Source: Guyanagaster necrorhizus
Taxonomy: Eukaryota; Basidiomycota; Agaricomycetes; Agaricales; Physalacriaceae
Assembly: GCF_019112545.1 (NCBI RefSeq)
Contig: NW_025064923.1
Location: 186,001 to 250,000 of the forward strand
DNA: 64,000 nt
Direction: 5' to 3'
Under the pieces are notes generated by a model. It ran no database searches. It saw only the letters and a list, made by a program, of their open reading frames with translations, and was not told where the DNA came from. Below, in pieces: positions 47,916 to 60,507 of this stretch (its first letter is position 1; every line of letters starts with the position of its first letter). The translations under genes and the position numbers were made by a program.

Positions 47916-49352
47916 TTATTGACACTATTTTAATGTCAGGATCTTGTGAGACCTCGAATTACACCAAGTCACTCACTTGGTAATAATATGGTGCAGAAAC
48001 GGCAACACAAGTCAATCCCGAGGCACACTGAGTGAGACCCGCCCAGCCAATCCCTAACTAATAGTCAGCATCTTCAGCAAGCGACGAAGAAGACGACTAT
48101 ATCTCACCTCCGCACTGGCCCCACTCTGTTTGTGTCGCTCCCGATGCAGAAGTGGTGGTCGATGCTGCTGTTGTTGAACTTACTACAGTAGATGTTGTCC
48201 CCGCTGCGGTGCTCGTCACCGTTGAGCTCGCTGTTGCAGTAACACTTGTTGTCGAGTTGCTGCTGCCTCTCGAGATGCTGGTGGTAATGTCTCCGGTCTC
48301 TACATACACCCCAGAGATATACCAATCTTCTTGGGGAGGTTGGTTGACGATTCGCAGAACTCCAACATGGAAGTCTTCAGAGTTTGTGGAGGTCGGTGCG
48401 GAAATGTTGTCCACAACTTTGGTCAGGTCTTCAGATCCTGTGGAAGCCCAGAGACCGACAGTTTCGGCATCGAACTACGGCACCAAGTTAGTGAACATCG
48501 TGCTGGATAGCGAAGCACGGCTAACATCGATGTCATAGGCAAAATTGAACCAGACGCCGGCTTCGAAATTGGTGCCCCATTGACGCTGGCTGGAGACCAT
48601 CCACTGGAGGTCAGTGGGAGTTGGGGAGACTCCATACTTCATCTGTACGTAAGTTTTTGGTTAGTCGTAAGTTATTTGCTCCTCCAAAAAGTTAAGTACC
48701 TCAGTGAAGTGACTTTCAAAGAAGAGAACCTGATGTTCAAGGGTGGACTACGGCAGCGTCAAAGCTTCAGATGACCTTCGATCATATCATCTCTTTTTAG
48801 AGAAACTCACATTAGGGGGATTTGTCTCGGAACGCATCACGGAGAAATGATAATACATCGTGCCTACGAGAAAATGAGAGACATATCCCGACGATTGCAA
48901 AGGAACGACGAACCAGTGCCCAAATTCTGGCTGGTTTGCGGGATCAGTTCTGTACGCTCCATGTCCGAGTTCCATGTGGCGTTAGTGGAGATGGTGACTT
49001 TCAAGCCGTGTAGCTCTGAAGTCATTGCGGGGTTTTTATAGGAGGGGTCAAGGTTGAGGTAGTTGTCGGTTGGTTGGCTGCCATGGATGTACTAGCAGCG
49101 CAAATATCAGTTCATATAGTCGGACGTCTGTCTAAAAATCACACCCATTGGTACGTGCCGACTTCATCAGCCCAGGACCCTACGCATTGAGTATGTTAGC
49201 ATAGCGGTAATAGGATATGGCAAGAAGGTCGGCTTGCATTTGTCAAAGTCTGAAGGAGTGCTGTAGTTATTGAAGCTTCCATCCCAGACGGTTGTTCCGG
49301 CGTGAACAGCTCCGACCAAAAGAGAACCAAAGACCAACTTATTTGTGAACAT
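47916..49352 (-). CDS. secreted GH131 beta-glucanase with CBM1
   Basis: Signal peptide MFTNKLVFGSLLVGAVHAG, then TVWDGSFNNYSTPSDFDK, the start of a GH131 domain (broad endo/exo beta-1,3/1,4-glucanase of wood- and litter-decay fungi). Further blocks: LGTGS-type region before SVMRSETNPPNV, VLFFESHFTEMKYG, QRQWGTNFEAGVWFNFAYDI and STNSEDFHVGVLRIV. A Ser/Thr linker of about 50 residues leads to a C-terminal cellulose-binding CBM1: TEWGQCGG, IGWAGLTQCASGLTCV and APYYYQCQ. The CBM1 is split by two introns and the last exon holds just CQ and the stop. TATATATA at 49401-49408 is a candidate TATA box. Confidence 0.88.
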
Positions 49353-49680
49353 TTAGTGTCGCAGAAGAGCAGTGAAGCTTCTTCATAGTAGAATAGTTGC
49401 TATATATACGGCTACGGCTGCCGCTCTTGGTGAATGTCGGGAAACACTCGAAGCATATGACACTTGCTGACGAGGGAAATAATCGGTCTCGGCTGGCCAT
49501 CGGGAAAACAACAAACTTGACGACAACGCACTTCCGAGGCACGGAGATATTCCATGTATCCACTTCTCTTCATGCCCATCATTACTGTTATACAGTAAAA
49601 TATGTATCAAGATAAATTACTCCGAGGAGGGGTATCAAATCACCACTGAGAAATATGAAACGAAGTTCCTGTACTGACAA
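49353..49680. promoter_or_regulatory. GH131 promoter region
   Basis: 328 bp upstream of GH131, containing TATATATA at 49401-49408 about 50 bp before its ATG, and the 3' UTR side of the CSC1 gene. Confidence 0.55.
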
Positions 49681-52600
49681 TCACTGAACGAGATTATTCC
49701 GGGCCTTCTTGAACATCCACGAGGTAAACCTTGATTTTGTAGTGGCTTTCTCCGCATCTGCATCTTCCTCCTCCAGTCTGTTCACCAAAGCAGACTCTTC
49801 TTCTGCCATTACCTCCCGAAGAATTGCATGATGTGCCGATATGTTTTCCGCACGCCTCAGCTGAGGAGGGGCACCCATAGACATTCGTGAAGCATTAGCT
49901 GTCACAAAGTCTCCCTGAGCAAGCATATTGGGTCTCAGGCTCAGCTGGCGGGGTGAAGAATGCGGCGACGCAAGACGGTTGGAAGACCCCGGGCGGCCGG
50001 TAGATCCAAGTTGGGGGGACTCGAAGAACGACAGCAATGAGTTGGACCTCTTCTTCATCGGCTCGATGACCTCGGAATATGATCTAAATGATTTAATCGG
50101 TGGTCGCATACTGGACATGCTCGGTTGCTTCTGGCTTGTAATATGCCGGACTCGTAATGTAGAGGGCCTTCGAGGTCCAGTCGCCTGCTCAATATCACCT
50201 TCTTTCGATTCTATGCGCCTCGCGATTGCAGGTGGGAGATCGATCTCCTCCGTACCATCCACTGCAAAGCTAGAAGCGCGGCGTTCGGAAGGCGGCAACG
50301 AAACGTGCGACGGATGCAGTGATAATGTAGACATCTGCAATGGAGAATCTGTTTCGGGTATCCCAATCCAAGTTCCTAGCTTGCCGGCAGAAGCCTCAAC
50401 TGTGATAGACGTCTTGAGATCAATGGTATCATCAAGGTCGAGTAGACCGCATGGGTTTCGTGGTAGCCAGAGAACATTGCTAATGGCCCGAGTGTAGTAT
50501 GGGTTGTCATAAGGCAAGTCAGCAGTTGTTAAGTCATCCCAGCTTACAGGCGAAGGGTGAGGAACAACTGGACCTGCGAAATCGTGTTCATTTCGTAAAG
50601 GTGGGGCAATTGGTGACGATGGGACAAGAAGCGGAGGCTCAACTGCGCTCCCAGTCGCGAGTCGAGAGGGTCGTTGATTTTCCTCTGCCTGTGACTGCCT
50701 GGAGCCACGGTGTGAAAATGAAGGACGCACTGCACGGAAAGGGTTGGGTCCTCGTGCCAAAGGATTATTCGGATGATGACGGATCGTCGCATAAGAGAGG
50801 GTCACCCAAGCTGGTAACTGCCAGATGGACTTTCTTCTCTGCGAATCCGTACTGAGAAGGCCGTTCATGTCCTGTTCTGTGTTTCCGATCTCTCCTCTCT
50901 CAATGTCAGGTATGCCTGCCGCATTCGATTGTCCGCAGACAATATGCGCTTCCTGGATATCGTCACGTTCGAACTGTGCTCGGCACATTCGTGTTATGCT
51001 ATGTGTTGGATGAAGTTGAGAGAGTGAAAGAAAGCAAATGCACGCACATAAGTTTCACGACAGCTGTGAACACAATGAGCACAGCGGAAAGGGCAACATT
51101 GACATTCTTCTTCAGGACAACCATGTAAGCAAGAAAGACAGCCTAGGACTGTTTTAGGAACCAATTCCGCCCACGTAGTATATACGAACCTGAGATAAGA
51201 TAAGACCTTGTCTAACGTCAAAACCAAGTCTCAGGTAGTCGTGCAGATATCTCACCATCTAATGAATATCGCAGCATTCGTATCAAGATGAGCTTTCCGT
51301 CGCCCTCGTAATTTTTAGCATAGACGTGAATTAACTTTGGAACAGAGGTAAGCAAGGTATTAAACAATGGAAAAAGATAACACACTTGGTTTTTTATTAC
51401 TCCTGCAAAGAGATCGTCACTCTCCTTGTTAGGCTACGATAAAGAGAAGAACGCACCAGCTTCGATGAAAAAGTAAAATGCTCCGAAGGGTAATACAACA
51501 GGATTGAGCACCGCGAATAGCATCAAAACGTGGATTACCAATAAATGTGTAGGAAGCCAATCTATAAAGTCTTCAGAGCGGTCGAGTAGCAAGTTTATCC
51601 TTATACTAACAGTAGAAGTTAAATGTTCGAGGACGTATCCCAATGGCTCGTTTACGCCTGTAGATAAGTTAAAGACGTTGTCAAGGTTCTGAACTGGGCA
51701 ACTCACGGAGTAAGTTGTCTCTTAGTTGTGGGATACATAATAAGAGGTAACTTCGAAAAAACCCTCTTTAATCATCCCACACCTTGCGAGAGAAAGTAAA
51801 TGGATCTTACACCGACTTCAAATAGAAGCAGTCAGTCTGCGCAAAAAAAAAAGTTGGAGCAGCATGGGACATACGCAGAATAATTTCAAAACCACCATGC
51901 ATAGCAGTCGTGAAAATGACTGAAAGGACAATCAGCAACAATGACTTCTTGTGAATTGTCTGAAGCACTCACGCCAACCAACGTAGAAGGGTCCAGCCGA
52001 CGGAAAACTATCTGCCACAATCTGGAGAATGTCGGGAGTCGTAGCCGATGCTCGAAAGGAGTTAAGGATAGATTGTAAAGCAGCCGTGCCTACACAGAAA
52101 AACACAAGAACGTTGACAATGAGGAATTTGTAATATCTAGTCATGATTCGGTCGTGAAGAGCCGAAAGGGTCGTAATCGTGTGAGCCTTCTTAGCGATGA
52201 GTAACAAGATAAGAGGGATCAATAGAGCCAGTAGAGCCACGAGAAGTGTAGGAAGAAATGATTGGATCACTTCTTCCTCCCAGGCATGCTTGTCCAAGTA
52301 CGCTTTCTAAGTTCGGGAGTGAGCATAAAGCGAAGGAGGAAAAAAAGAATCTTACAAGACTAGGCCAGAAAACACTGATGTTCTGAATGGATACTAAACC
52401 AACGAGTAATGACACCGGAAACAACCAGAAGATGGTGAATGCCCTATGATAGAGGCTTGGCTACATATAATAAAATACGAAAATTGCGGTACTGACCATA
52501 CACCCACGCTCACGACCCAGTCTTTTACGAACTAGTACAGAAAGACTTAAGGCGATAGGAAAACGAGATTCAATAAGGAGCCTGACCTCTGCATCAAAAG

Positions 52601-54847
52601 ACGATTTCATAACCCTGATCCAGTCCAAATCCTGGTACTCTGGAGCCATCGTGACCGAACACGTAAGCGGGTTATGAGGGTGGACTGCCAAATACTTGCA
52701 TGCCTTTCTCGCGTCATCTGGATCGGCGAAAGTAACGAATGCTGTCGAGACGGGATCGAACTTTGTCGCCGGCTTCGTACGGTTCTCCGTTATGAGGGAC
52801 GTCAGCAAGTTGAGTTTAGCTGTGTAGTAGTCGATGGATGGTACCGTCTTTCCGCGGAAGAGATGTGAAAGGTTGACAAGGGGTTGGTACACATCAAGGC
52901 TGCTCCGTGGTAGGCTGAGGAGCGCTTCCCAGATGGTAATTTTGTACTTAGGCCGCCGTTCATTCGCAGAGGTGGGAGGATAGCCAGCGGGGCTCTCCAT
53001 GGGGCCATTGTCAGAATCGGCAGATCCTTCTGTTCGCAGCTGCTGGAAAGCATGTTTTGAATCATGGGAGGCCTTCTTGAGCTTGGTATTATGTCGCCTT
53101 AGCTCGAATTCGTCGACAAATGGACCCAAAACCTTGATGAGCTGCTCCATCCGCTCCTCTTCACTGATAGGACCTCCTAATTCGGCATCACCTTGTTCAG
53201 CACCAGCAACCGATTTCCTCTCTTTCGCAACAAGCTTGGCCCTGGAGTTGCTCCGAGAAAAAGGTTTGTTCGCCTCTTTCTGTTGCATGGCTTTTTTGAC
53301 AGCCTCGAGGGTAGTTCTGGCCAGTTTGATGTGCGCGGTTTCCAGTAGTCGAAGAATGTCCTCGCGACGTTCGAGAAGCGAAGCCAGCTCTGTCATCTTT
53401 CTTGCGACCACTACACGGTCTATTGCGGGCACTTTCTCTGGGTCAGAAGCAGAAGAGTGATCTGTTCTGTCCTTCCACTCGTTCTGTATAACTGGAAGGC
53501 GTTTGGCACGGTTGAAGAGGAAAGCGAATGACTTATTGAAGAAGCCTGGTTGTGTTGTCGCGGTCAGACCCAATGCCGGACGCTCTAGTTTTCGGGACAT
53601 ATAGTACTCGAAATATTCTTTGAGCACCTTCTCATCTCTCAATTGCGGAGGAACATTTGATACCATGATAGTGCGAAGGCGAAGACCGTTCGTTGGATGT
53701 ATAAAGTCCAGCGACGGAACAGACGCGAAATTGAATTGTGGATGAGGATGGAGATGGTGTTCTGGGCGAGTGCCTTCGCTTGGTCCCGAAGGAACACGCT
53801 TCGAAGCCTGCTTGATGTTTTCGGCGCGTAACATGAATGCGCCATGGGCTATCCAAAACAGTGTACCAATCCAGGTCAAGGTTATCCAGAACAGGAGGCA
53901 TATATGAATCCATAGCAAGGACAAACCTTCTTCCGTACTGACCAGTGAAGAAATTGAGGCGCGAGTCATGGATTTAGGATCAATTGAAGGCTCGGAGAAT
54001 TCGACGTGAATGGGGAACAGCACGGGAAATGTGGTGAGTGTGTGTAGCAGAGCGAACCAAACTGAGTAACTGTGTCAGACGTTCTGCTCTTGCAGGGATG
54101 ACGAAAACGCACAGCAACCGCGAAGAAACCGAATATACAGTGTCGCATCAATACCCCGAATTTCATTCATCTTCGCTTCAGGAAACCACACGGCTTGCGG
54201 AACCCACGACAATATCCATCCTTTTGGCGAAGGAGGGGATGGCTTCCTAAAGATTGCATAAGAAACGACTGTCAATTCAGTAATTCGACCAGCTCACCGA
54301 GCCCAGGATCTGCCTTGGTACAGACTGTAAGAGCACGAGATCAGCATCGGTTGGTACAGGGGTAAAATGAAGTTAAAGGAAACTTCAATAGCATAGACGC
54401 TCAATGCCTGAAGGATCCATGAGAAAGTTGAAAACAGAAAACTCACTATCCAAATTGCCAACTTTCCCTGGATCCAAGCCCATCTTCATATTGTTTCTTC
54501 CCTCTGCGCTTCCTTTTCATGTACTCATGTCCTCCGACGCATAGTACAGTGATCCCGACGGCAATTACAGACTGATTTATCAAACCGCTGTGGTGATAGT
54601 ATTAGCAATTTGAGACAGTAAGACGAGGGTAGCACCATACCTGTAATTCTTGGAAAATGGCCGGGTTTGAATGTCGCCCATTGCGTGTTGGCCGTAAAGG
54701 TAGAGTCAGGTGTCAAATAATCGAGGAACGCGCAGAGGTCAACTAGAGGTGGTAGAGAGTTGATGCTAGCGTGGCATGGAGAACCCCAACCCCACGGACT
54801 GAGGGTCGCGGTCCGTTCTCATGCAATAGGCACGTGGTATGCGTCAT
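49681..54847 (-). CDS. CSC1/OSCA-type osmosensitive cation channel
   Basis: Calcium-permeable stress-gated channel family (CSC1/TMEM63/RSN1). N-terminal PPLVDLCAFLDYL ... QWATFKPGHFPR, then TPRGWIL-like SPKGWILSWVPQAVWFPEAK, ISSLVSTEEGLSLLWIHICL (membrane), RTIMVSNVPPQLRDEKVLKE (start of the cytosolic RRM-like loop), FVTFADPDDARKACKYLAVH, a transmembrane core from about 52600 to 51000 in many small exons, and a long Ser/Pro-rich C-terminal tail (about 430 residues, 49681-50988) ending FTSWMFKKARNNLVQ. The start is uncertain: ATG at 54847 with a 68-bp intron gives MTHTTINSLPPLVDL; an ATG at 54822 with a 41-bp intron is the alternative. Fifteen or so exons. Confidence 0.82.
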
Positions 54848-55193
54848 AGAGTTTCCCCCGTTTCCTCGAGGAGGCAGTCACATTTTTTACGGTTGAAATT
54901 GAAATGACAAGTGTCGCAGTTGGGTTCTTCGTTTGTTCTCCTATTAGCGTACCAATAAGTAGACCGATGACGACGACCTTCGCCTGTGTAGTGGAGAATT
55001 ACCGTTCCTCTCTACATGATTTACAGCAAATTATCTTACGAGACGAAACAGTTTCTACTTGTTCTTTATTACTGTATCTCTGGCTTCATCTGATTCCTTT
55101 GAACCCTGACTGTTACGTCGCTGCTGAGCGCACATTTGATGCACGCTGAAGGCTAACAATATACAGACAAGTGCATGAAAACGATGGGCAGCT
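54848..55193. other. intergenic CSC1 / NDUFS4
   Basis: 346 bp between tandem minus-strand genes: NDUFS4 3' UTR and CSC1 promoter. An ORF on the opposite strand here has no recognisable relatives. Confidence 0.5.
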
Positions 55194-55935
55194 TTACTTG
55201 GTCTTCATAATACGAAGAGTGTCCGGGTGATACTTGTAATTCTCGCTGTAGTTCTTAGGAGGAACTCTCTTAGTTGCGGGAGGTTGCCTATTTCGATGAT
55301 GAGTAGGAACGTATTCATAGGCTGTCTGGTCACTTACACATAATAATCCCATCCTGGAAGATGTGAACTGCCATGAGAAAGCGCATTTGTGTGAGATAGG
55401 TTGAAAACATACCCTGTTTCTCCGCGAAATGCATGGCATCCTCTTTCGACCTAAACGAAACCCTTGTTCCTTGCATGTAATCAGCCCTGTTCTCTGCATC
55501 AGTACTATTCGTCGGCACATCAGGTCAAGGACAACTTACGAACTGGCCCAACCCATCAAGGGGTTCTCCCAATGACCACCGGTCAACATCGTATCAAAAT
55601 CTATACGCCAGCGCTCCGTTTTCGCCGCCCCGCTTTGCATAGTGTTCCGAGTGGGCTGATATATTCGCACCGTTCGGTGACGAAGTTCCTCTGCAAAGAC
55701 ACATGAGCTATAGGTCTTCATACAAGAGTAGTAGGAACGCACCTGGAGCGCCACTCACGACATCTGCAACCATAACATCTCGGGGGGGAGCGGGAGCTAC
55801 GATCTCTGACGATTCCTCTGTCTTCGTAGCTGGGGTTGATTCACTGCTAACGCCTCGGGTAAAGAGGCGCCCTTGTCCCAGACGTGCACCTCTAACGACC
55901 AAGGCCATCCTTGCGTACTTACGAATGAATGACAT
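55194..55935 (-). CDS. complex I subunit NDUFS4 (21-kDa type)
   Basis: Accessory subunit of mitochondrial NADH:ubiquinone oxidoreductase near the N-module. Starts MSFIRKYARMALVVRGARLG, a basic, Ser/Arg-rich presequence. Conserved part: ELRHRTVRIYQPTRNTMQSG, TERWRIDFDTMLTGGHWENP, LMGWASS, then ADYMQGTRVSFRSKEDAMHF and AEKQG/WDYYV, ending RVPPKNYSENYKYHPDTLRI. Four or five exons. Its ATG is 151 bp from the divergent WDR48 gene. Firm assignment. Confidence 0.94.
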
Positions 55936-56086
55936 GGTATAATGTCAAGAAATTCGAACACGGGAGTTGCGTGTGTTTGGATACCAAACCCGTTTAGGAA
56001 GCCGGACGCTTCATCACCTCCAACGACGAGCACGGACACTTTCTAGTTACCTTGCTGGGTAGCTTCATGTCACATTTTCTGTATCC
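55936..56086. promoter_or_regulatory. compact bidirectional promoter NDUFS4 / WDR48
   Basis: 151 bp between two outward-facing ATG codons; must serve both genes. No TATA box seen. Confidence 0.6.
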
Positions 56087-59000
56087 ATGGCCCAGACACG
56101 ACGACGCGTATCCTACGTTATATTACCCCCTGACGGATCTGTTCCTCGTCTGCAACTCCCCCCTCATGGCGTATCGCGGTTAGGTTGCACCGGCCCGTTG
56201 CTCAGACAGGCCAGTGGCCATGGACAGGACCAAGTCATACCGAAGCGTGGCAGACATCCACGCCATCGACTAGGTGTTGCCTCTCTGGCACTGGACACTT
56301 CAACTCAGCTTACCGGCCGGGGTAGTCCGGAAGGCGTTCTTTATTCTGGTGGCAGAGATGGAATGGTAATTTCATGGGACTTAGGGATGTCAATGAAGAA
56401 AAGGAAGCTGAAGCAAGATGTCGGTGATTTCCGTCGCGGTTTCGGACGCTGGGAGCTCATGACAGGCTGGGGCGACGATATTATTGCAGAGGAAGCTGAG
56501 GACGCCGATGACCGACCCACCAGCGACGGCGACGTGTTAGGAGATGTCACCGCGTTTTCTAGTAGAAGACGGCGGCAGTCTCAGTCCTCTCTTCCCTATG
56601 AGCAACAGTGGGAGACAGACTTGGATTTATTCAAGCCGGGACAGGTAAGTCTATCCTCAGCTACACTTGTGTGACCGTTGAACAAAAGAACCTTTCTCAA
56701 GCCGAGCCATTTCCGTCAGTCTGCTCAGTTGCACATGGATTGGATCAACGATATTGCCCTGTGCAACCATAACCAGACAGGCGAGCACTTGATGTTTCCC
56801 CGCGTGTTATCATCATCTCATGAACTCCAGTGGTTTCCGCATCCTCGGATGGCACGATCAAAGCATGGAATCCTCACTCCCCCACTGATTCCGAGCCATC
56901 GAGAATTGGGGTCCACAGTGATTATGTACGTTGTCTAACTCATTGGTACGTGCTAGCGTTGTCTCGGCATGGTCCGCTGACAAAACGTAGTCGAGAACAG
57001 AACTGGGTAGCCTCTGGGTCTTTTGACCGTACAATCAAGCTTTGGGACCTTGGGCGGTCGAACTCGGATCCGCTGATTACACTAAACCCTGCAGCTGCTG
57101 CGGCACCAAAGTCGTCTGTCTATGCGATTGCTGTGGATCCGTATGGCCATTCTATCGCATCTGGGTCCCCAGAGCGTGTTGTTCGATTATGGGACCCCCG
57201 TTCTGGTAAGAGGACAGGAAAACTTGTTGGGCACACGGATAACATCCGAGCTATTTTGATATCTGAGGATTCGAGGTACCTGCTTACGGGCTCGGCTGAT
57301 GGTATGTTGTTGATGTCTTATTATCAATCGTCTGACCAACTTTTTTCTAGCGTCCGTCAAACTATGGTCTTTAACGTCACAGAAGTGCCTACACACATTC
57401 ACGCACCACACCGAATCCGTCTGGTCTCTTTTCTCTTCTCACCCCACGCTGGAGATATTTTATTCCGGTGACCGATCGGGACTTGTCTGTAAAGTTGACG
57501 TTGAGGACTGCTCAGATGTTGCTGAAGGAGAATGTATTGTGCTTTATCAAGATCACGGAGAGCAAGGCATGCCATCTTCTGAGGGGATCAATAGCATCGT
57601 AGCCATGGATGACAATCTCCTGTGGACAGCCACAGGTAATTCGAGTATCCATCGGTGGCGGGTACCCCAGAGACGTTCAATTCGTGCGAACGCACTCTTA
57701 GTGGATGTTGAACACGATCGTCACGACAGCAGTCCAGTGGCTGCAGTGCGAAGGCAACGTCGTCAGAACAGTACTGAAGAGTCGGTCGATACCGTCGGAC
57801 CGGCGCCACCACCCCGTAATTCCATTACGCCCTCTATTCAATCTCTTAGTTCGGACAACTGGCTTCCGCAGCGTGACCGCGAGGATGAAACGACCTTGTA
57901 CGGTATTCCTTTCGTGAGCCTGGTCAAGCTTGTTTCTGCAAGCGACCCCTTCACGTATTCTTCCTCTACCCGAGGACGAGATCCCGAGGTTGCAACGTTG
58001 TACTCCGCCGCTTCTGTCATGTCTGTTCCACGGGCCAGTCTTCCGATCCATTCAGTTCTACGTGCCCATACGAGTCCTATTCGAACTTCGAAGACAGGGG
58101 ATACAGTCCAGCCTGTACCCACTGCACGTGCAAAGTACGATGAACGAGAGATAGCAACAGATGCTGTGCCTCTTTATAACACACCCGACAATGTAATTCA
58201 AGGCGATCACGGGCTTGTCCGGTGTATCATACTCAATGACCGGTTGCATGCTCTAACTGTTGATACGTCAGGCGAAGTAGCGGTTTGGGATGTAGTAAGG
58301 TGTTTCTGCCGAGGAAAATTTAGGCGGGAGGATGTCGCTGCAATTAGCCATCAAGGCAGTTCAGTTGCGGGAAGCAGTGGCGGAGAGAAAGAGCGCAGCC
58401 CGCGAGAAGTGCTGGATAGCGTTCGAGAGCGAATTGAGGGCGAAGGCGTTGCGTTACCATGGGCTACTGCTGATACCAAAGCTGGTGTACTGGTGATCAA
58501 CATGGATGAGAAATGTTTCGAGGCTGAGGTATATGCAGACGAAGTCGGATTCGTTCATGATCGACATTTTAATGACGAGTCAAAATGTAGGCTTATTTGT
58601 TCGACACTATTGAGTTTCTTACTTACTCATAAGCATGTTTCGGACAGTGAATATTGGGAAATGGGTGCTGAGAAACCTATTTCTTGGTTTCATTCGAGAG
58701 GAGCAAAGAATGCGTCGTCATCGTGACCGCCGTGGAAGTGAAGACAGCCATCAGTCCACATCTCCTGATCATCACCGGCGATCAACGAGACCAAGTGCGA
58801 CTGTCATTTCATCACCACATATGATCCCAGCAGTATCCCCAACTATATCCTCGACGTATTCATCTCCTCTTCTCTCCCCACTGATACCTCTCCACCCGAT
58901 TGGGAAAGAGAACAGCATAGCTCCGTCTGTCATACCCCAGTCTCCTGCGTTAGGTAACGATGATATTACTCCTACACCCCGCATTCTTATGCACCAGCGG

Positions 59001-60097
59001 CTTCGATCCACCACCATCGACAGTAGCATGCCTACTGGGTCTTCAATGCCTAAAGAAGGGGACTACTTTTCCGTGCGAAGGCAAATTTCCTCCCAAACAT
59101 CGGATGAGTTGTCTGGAGACCCAGTGTCACAAATCCCGAGTCCTGGCGGGTTCATAGGCCTTTTCAAGAATCTCGGCAAGAGCAAGAGGCCTGTCAGCGA
59201 CGTTGGTCCTTCTACCACCCCCATTCCTAGTGTTGTTGCAGCTACAATCGAGACTCAGACCCCCTCGCCCGAGGTGAGTGATATTGTAATAGGCCCAAAG
59301 TCCCAATCTAACGATACTCCAGCAAAAGTCTTTGGGTGAACTCGTCGTAGAAGTCGTGAAAACACCGTTGCAGAAACTCCTTTCGGGGACTTGGTCACCT
59401 CCTTCATCGACTGAAGCGCCACCACACAGTCTGCCGTCTAATCTCATCATTTTGATTTCAGAAGAAGGGTCCCCTAACTATAATGTTGTTTACCATAGCA
59501 CCGCTGCTTCCACTGCTCATGATACACAAGTCTTAGAGGAGGCAATGCCCATGTGGCTTATCGAATATCTGCTCTTGAACAAAGCACCTGCACCTGTTCA
59601 AGTAAAAATCAGCTTTGTTCTTTTACCTTATCCCTCTAAGGGTCCCGACACAGAGCCTCTTCCAGAGCTCATCAATACGTGAGTTCGTTTCTTCAAGTTC
59701 TCAGTGATATATTTTGATGACGAATACCTCATAGTGCTCAATCAAAGCTCACCGCCAACCGCTTCCTTCGTGTGCGCAAGCTCATAATTCATGTTCGCAT
59801 TTTTCCTTGCTCAAAGCAGGTCTGATGCTTACTCTTCTCTCTCACGTGTAGGTGCAGGAAAAGCTGGACAAGATAACTTCGAATTCCAATTCAAGAGCGG
59901 CATCAATACGGTCTTCGGTAGAGAGCACCGGACATCACGAACGCACAAGGTCGCCACGACCTAGAGCAGAAGACCTGTACGAAATTCTGTGCAACGATAT
60001 TCTTCTGCCATTAGACATGAGCCTAGCAGCTGTGCGCTACTATGTGTGGAAGCAGTCGGCAGAGCTGACGATGCATTATCGGAGAAAACTGTCATAG
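56087..60097 (+). CDS. WDR48/Bun107-like WD40 protein
   Basis: Activator of Usp1/Ubp-type deubiquitinases (UAF1 in humans, Bun107 in fission yeast). Starts [18 protein letters not shown] with [16 protein letters not shown]40 repeats follow: [76 protein letters not shown] blade, and [16 protein letters not shown]. After a disordered middle, a further blade [17 protein letters not shown] is followed by a Ser/Pro-rich region and the C-terminal DUF3337/SUMO-like region ending [20 protein letters not shown] and [16 protein letters not shown]. About ten exons; the second intron is GC-AG. Assignment firm at family level. Confidence 0.9.
56781..56830 (+). other. GC-AG intron in WDR48
   Basis: Donor CAG/GCGAGC, acceptor CTCCAG, 50 bp; joins NHNQT to [13 protein letters not shown], the expected WD40 blade. 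The downstream GT shifts the frame. Confidence 0.92.
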
Positions 60098-60507
60098 AAC
60101 TCCTCCTTGCACATTCTGATCCATTACAATGTCGCGGAGGCATTAGATTGTACACTAATTTATTCAGCGTAGTTAACTTTATGCATACAGTACAGTATAA
60201 GAGCACGTACAGTTCGGGACATTATATTCCATAGAACAAAGTTATCGTAACATCAATTTGGAACGAAATTTGACCGCTAATTCCACCGAAACACTTTTTA
60301 GTAATGTATACTAGCTAAAACTTACATTTGTATAGTTGCAGTAATTCTTGACGCCCCAGTCGATGGGCAGTGGCTACTTTATTCCTGTGGACGAAGCCAA
60401 ACAAAGGTCCGAAATTTACAATTGCCGGACATCCCGTTGTGATTGAGCTAAGCTGGTAACGCTACGACTTGCTCGACATCGGGGCGCGATAACACTGGCC
60501 CGGAGCT
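60098..60507. other. intergenic WDR48 / Rictor
   Basis: 410 bp between tandem plus-strand genes; 3' UTR then promoter. AT-rich around 60230-60330; no motif supported. Confidence 0.5.

Noticed and set aside
49928..50497. 189-codon plus-strand frame opposite the CSC1 tail
   Set aside because: Shadow of the Ser/Pro-rich CSC1 C-terminal exon.
54904..55149. 81-codon frame between CSC1 and NDUFS4
   Set aside because: No family resemblance and sits in a promoter/3' UTR gap.
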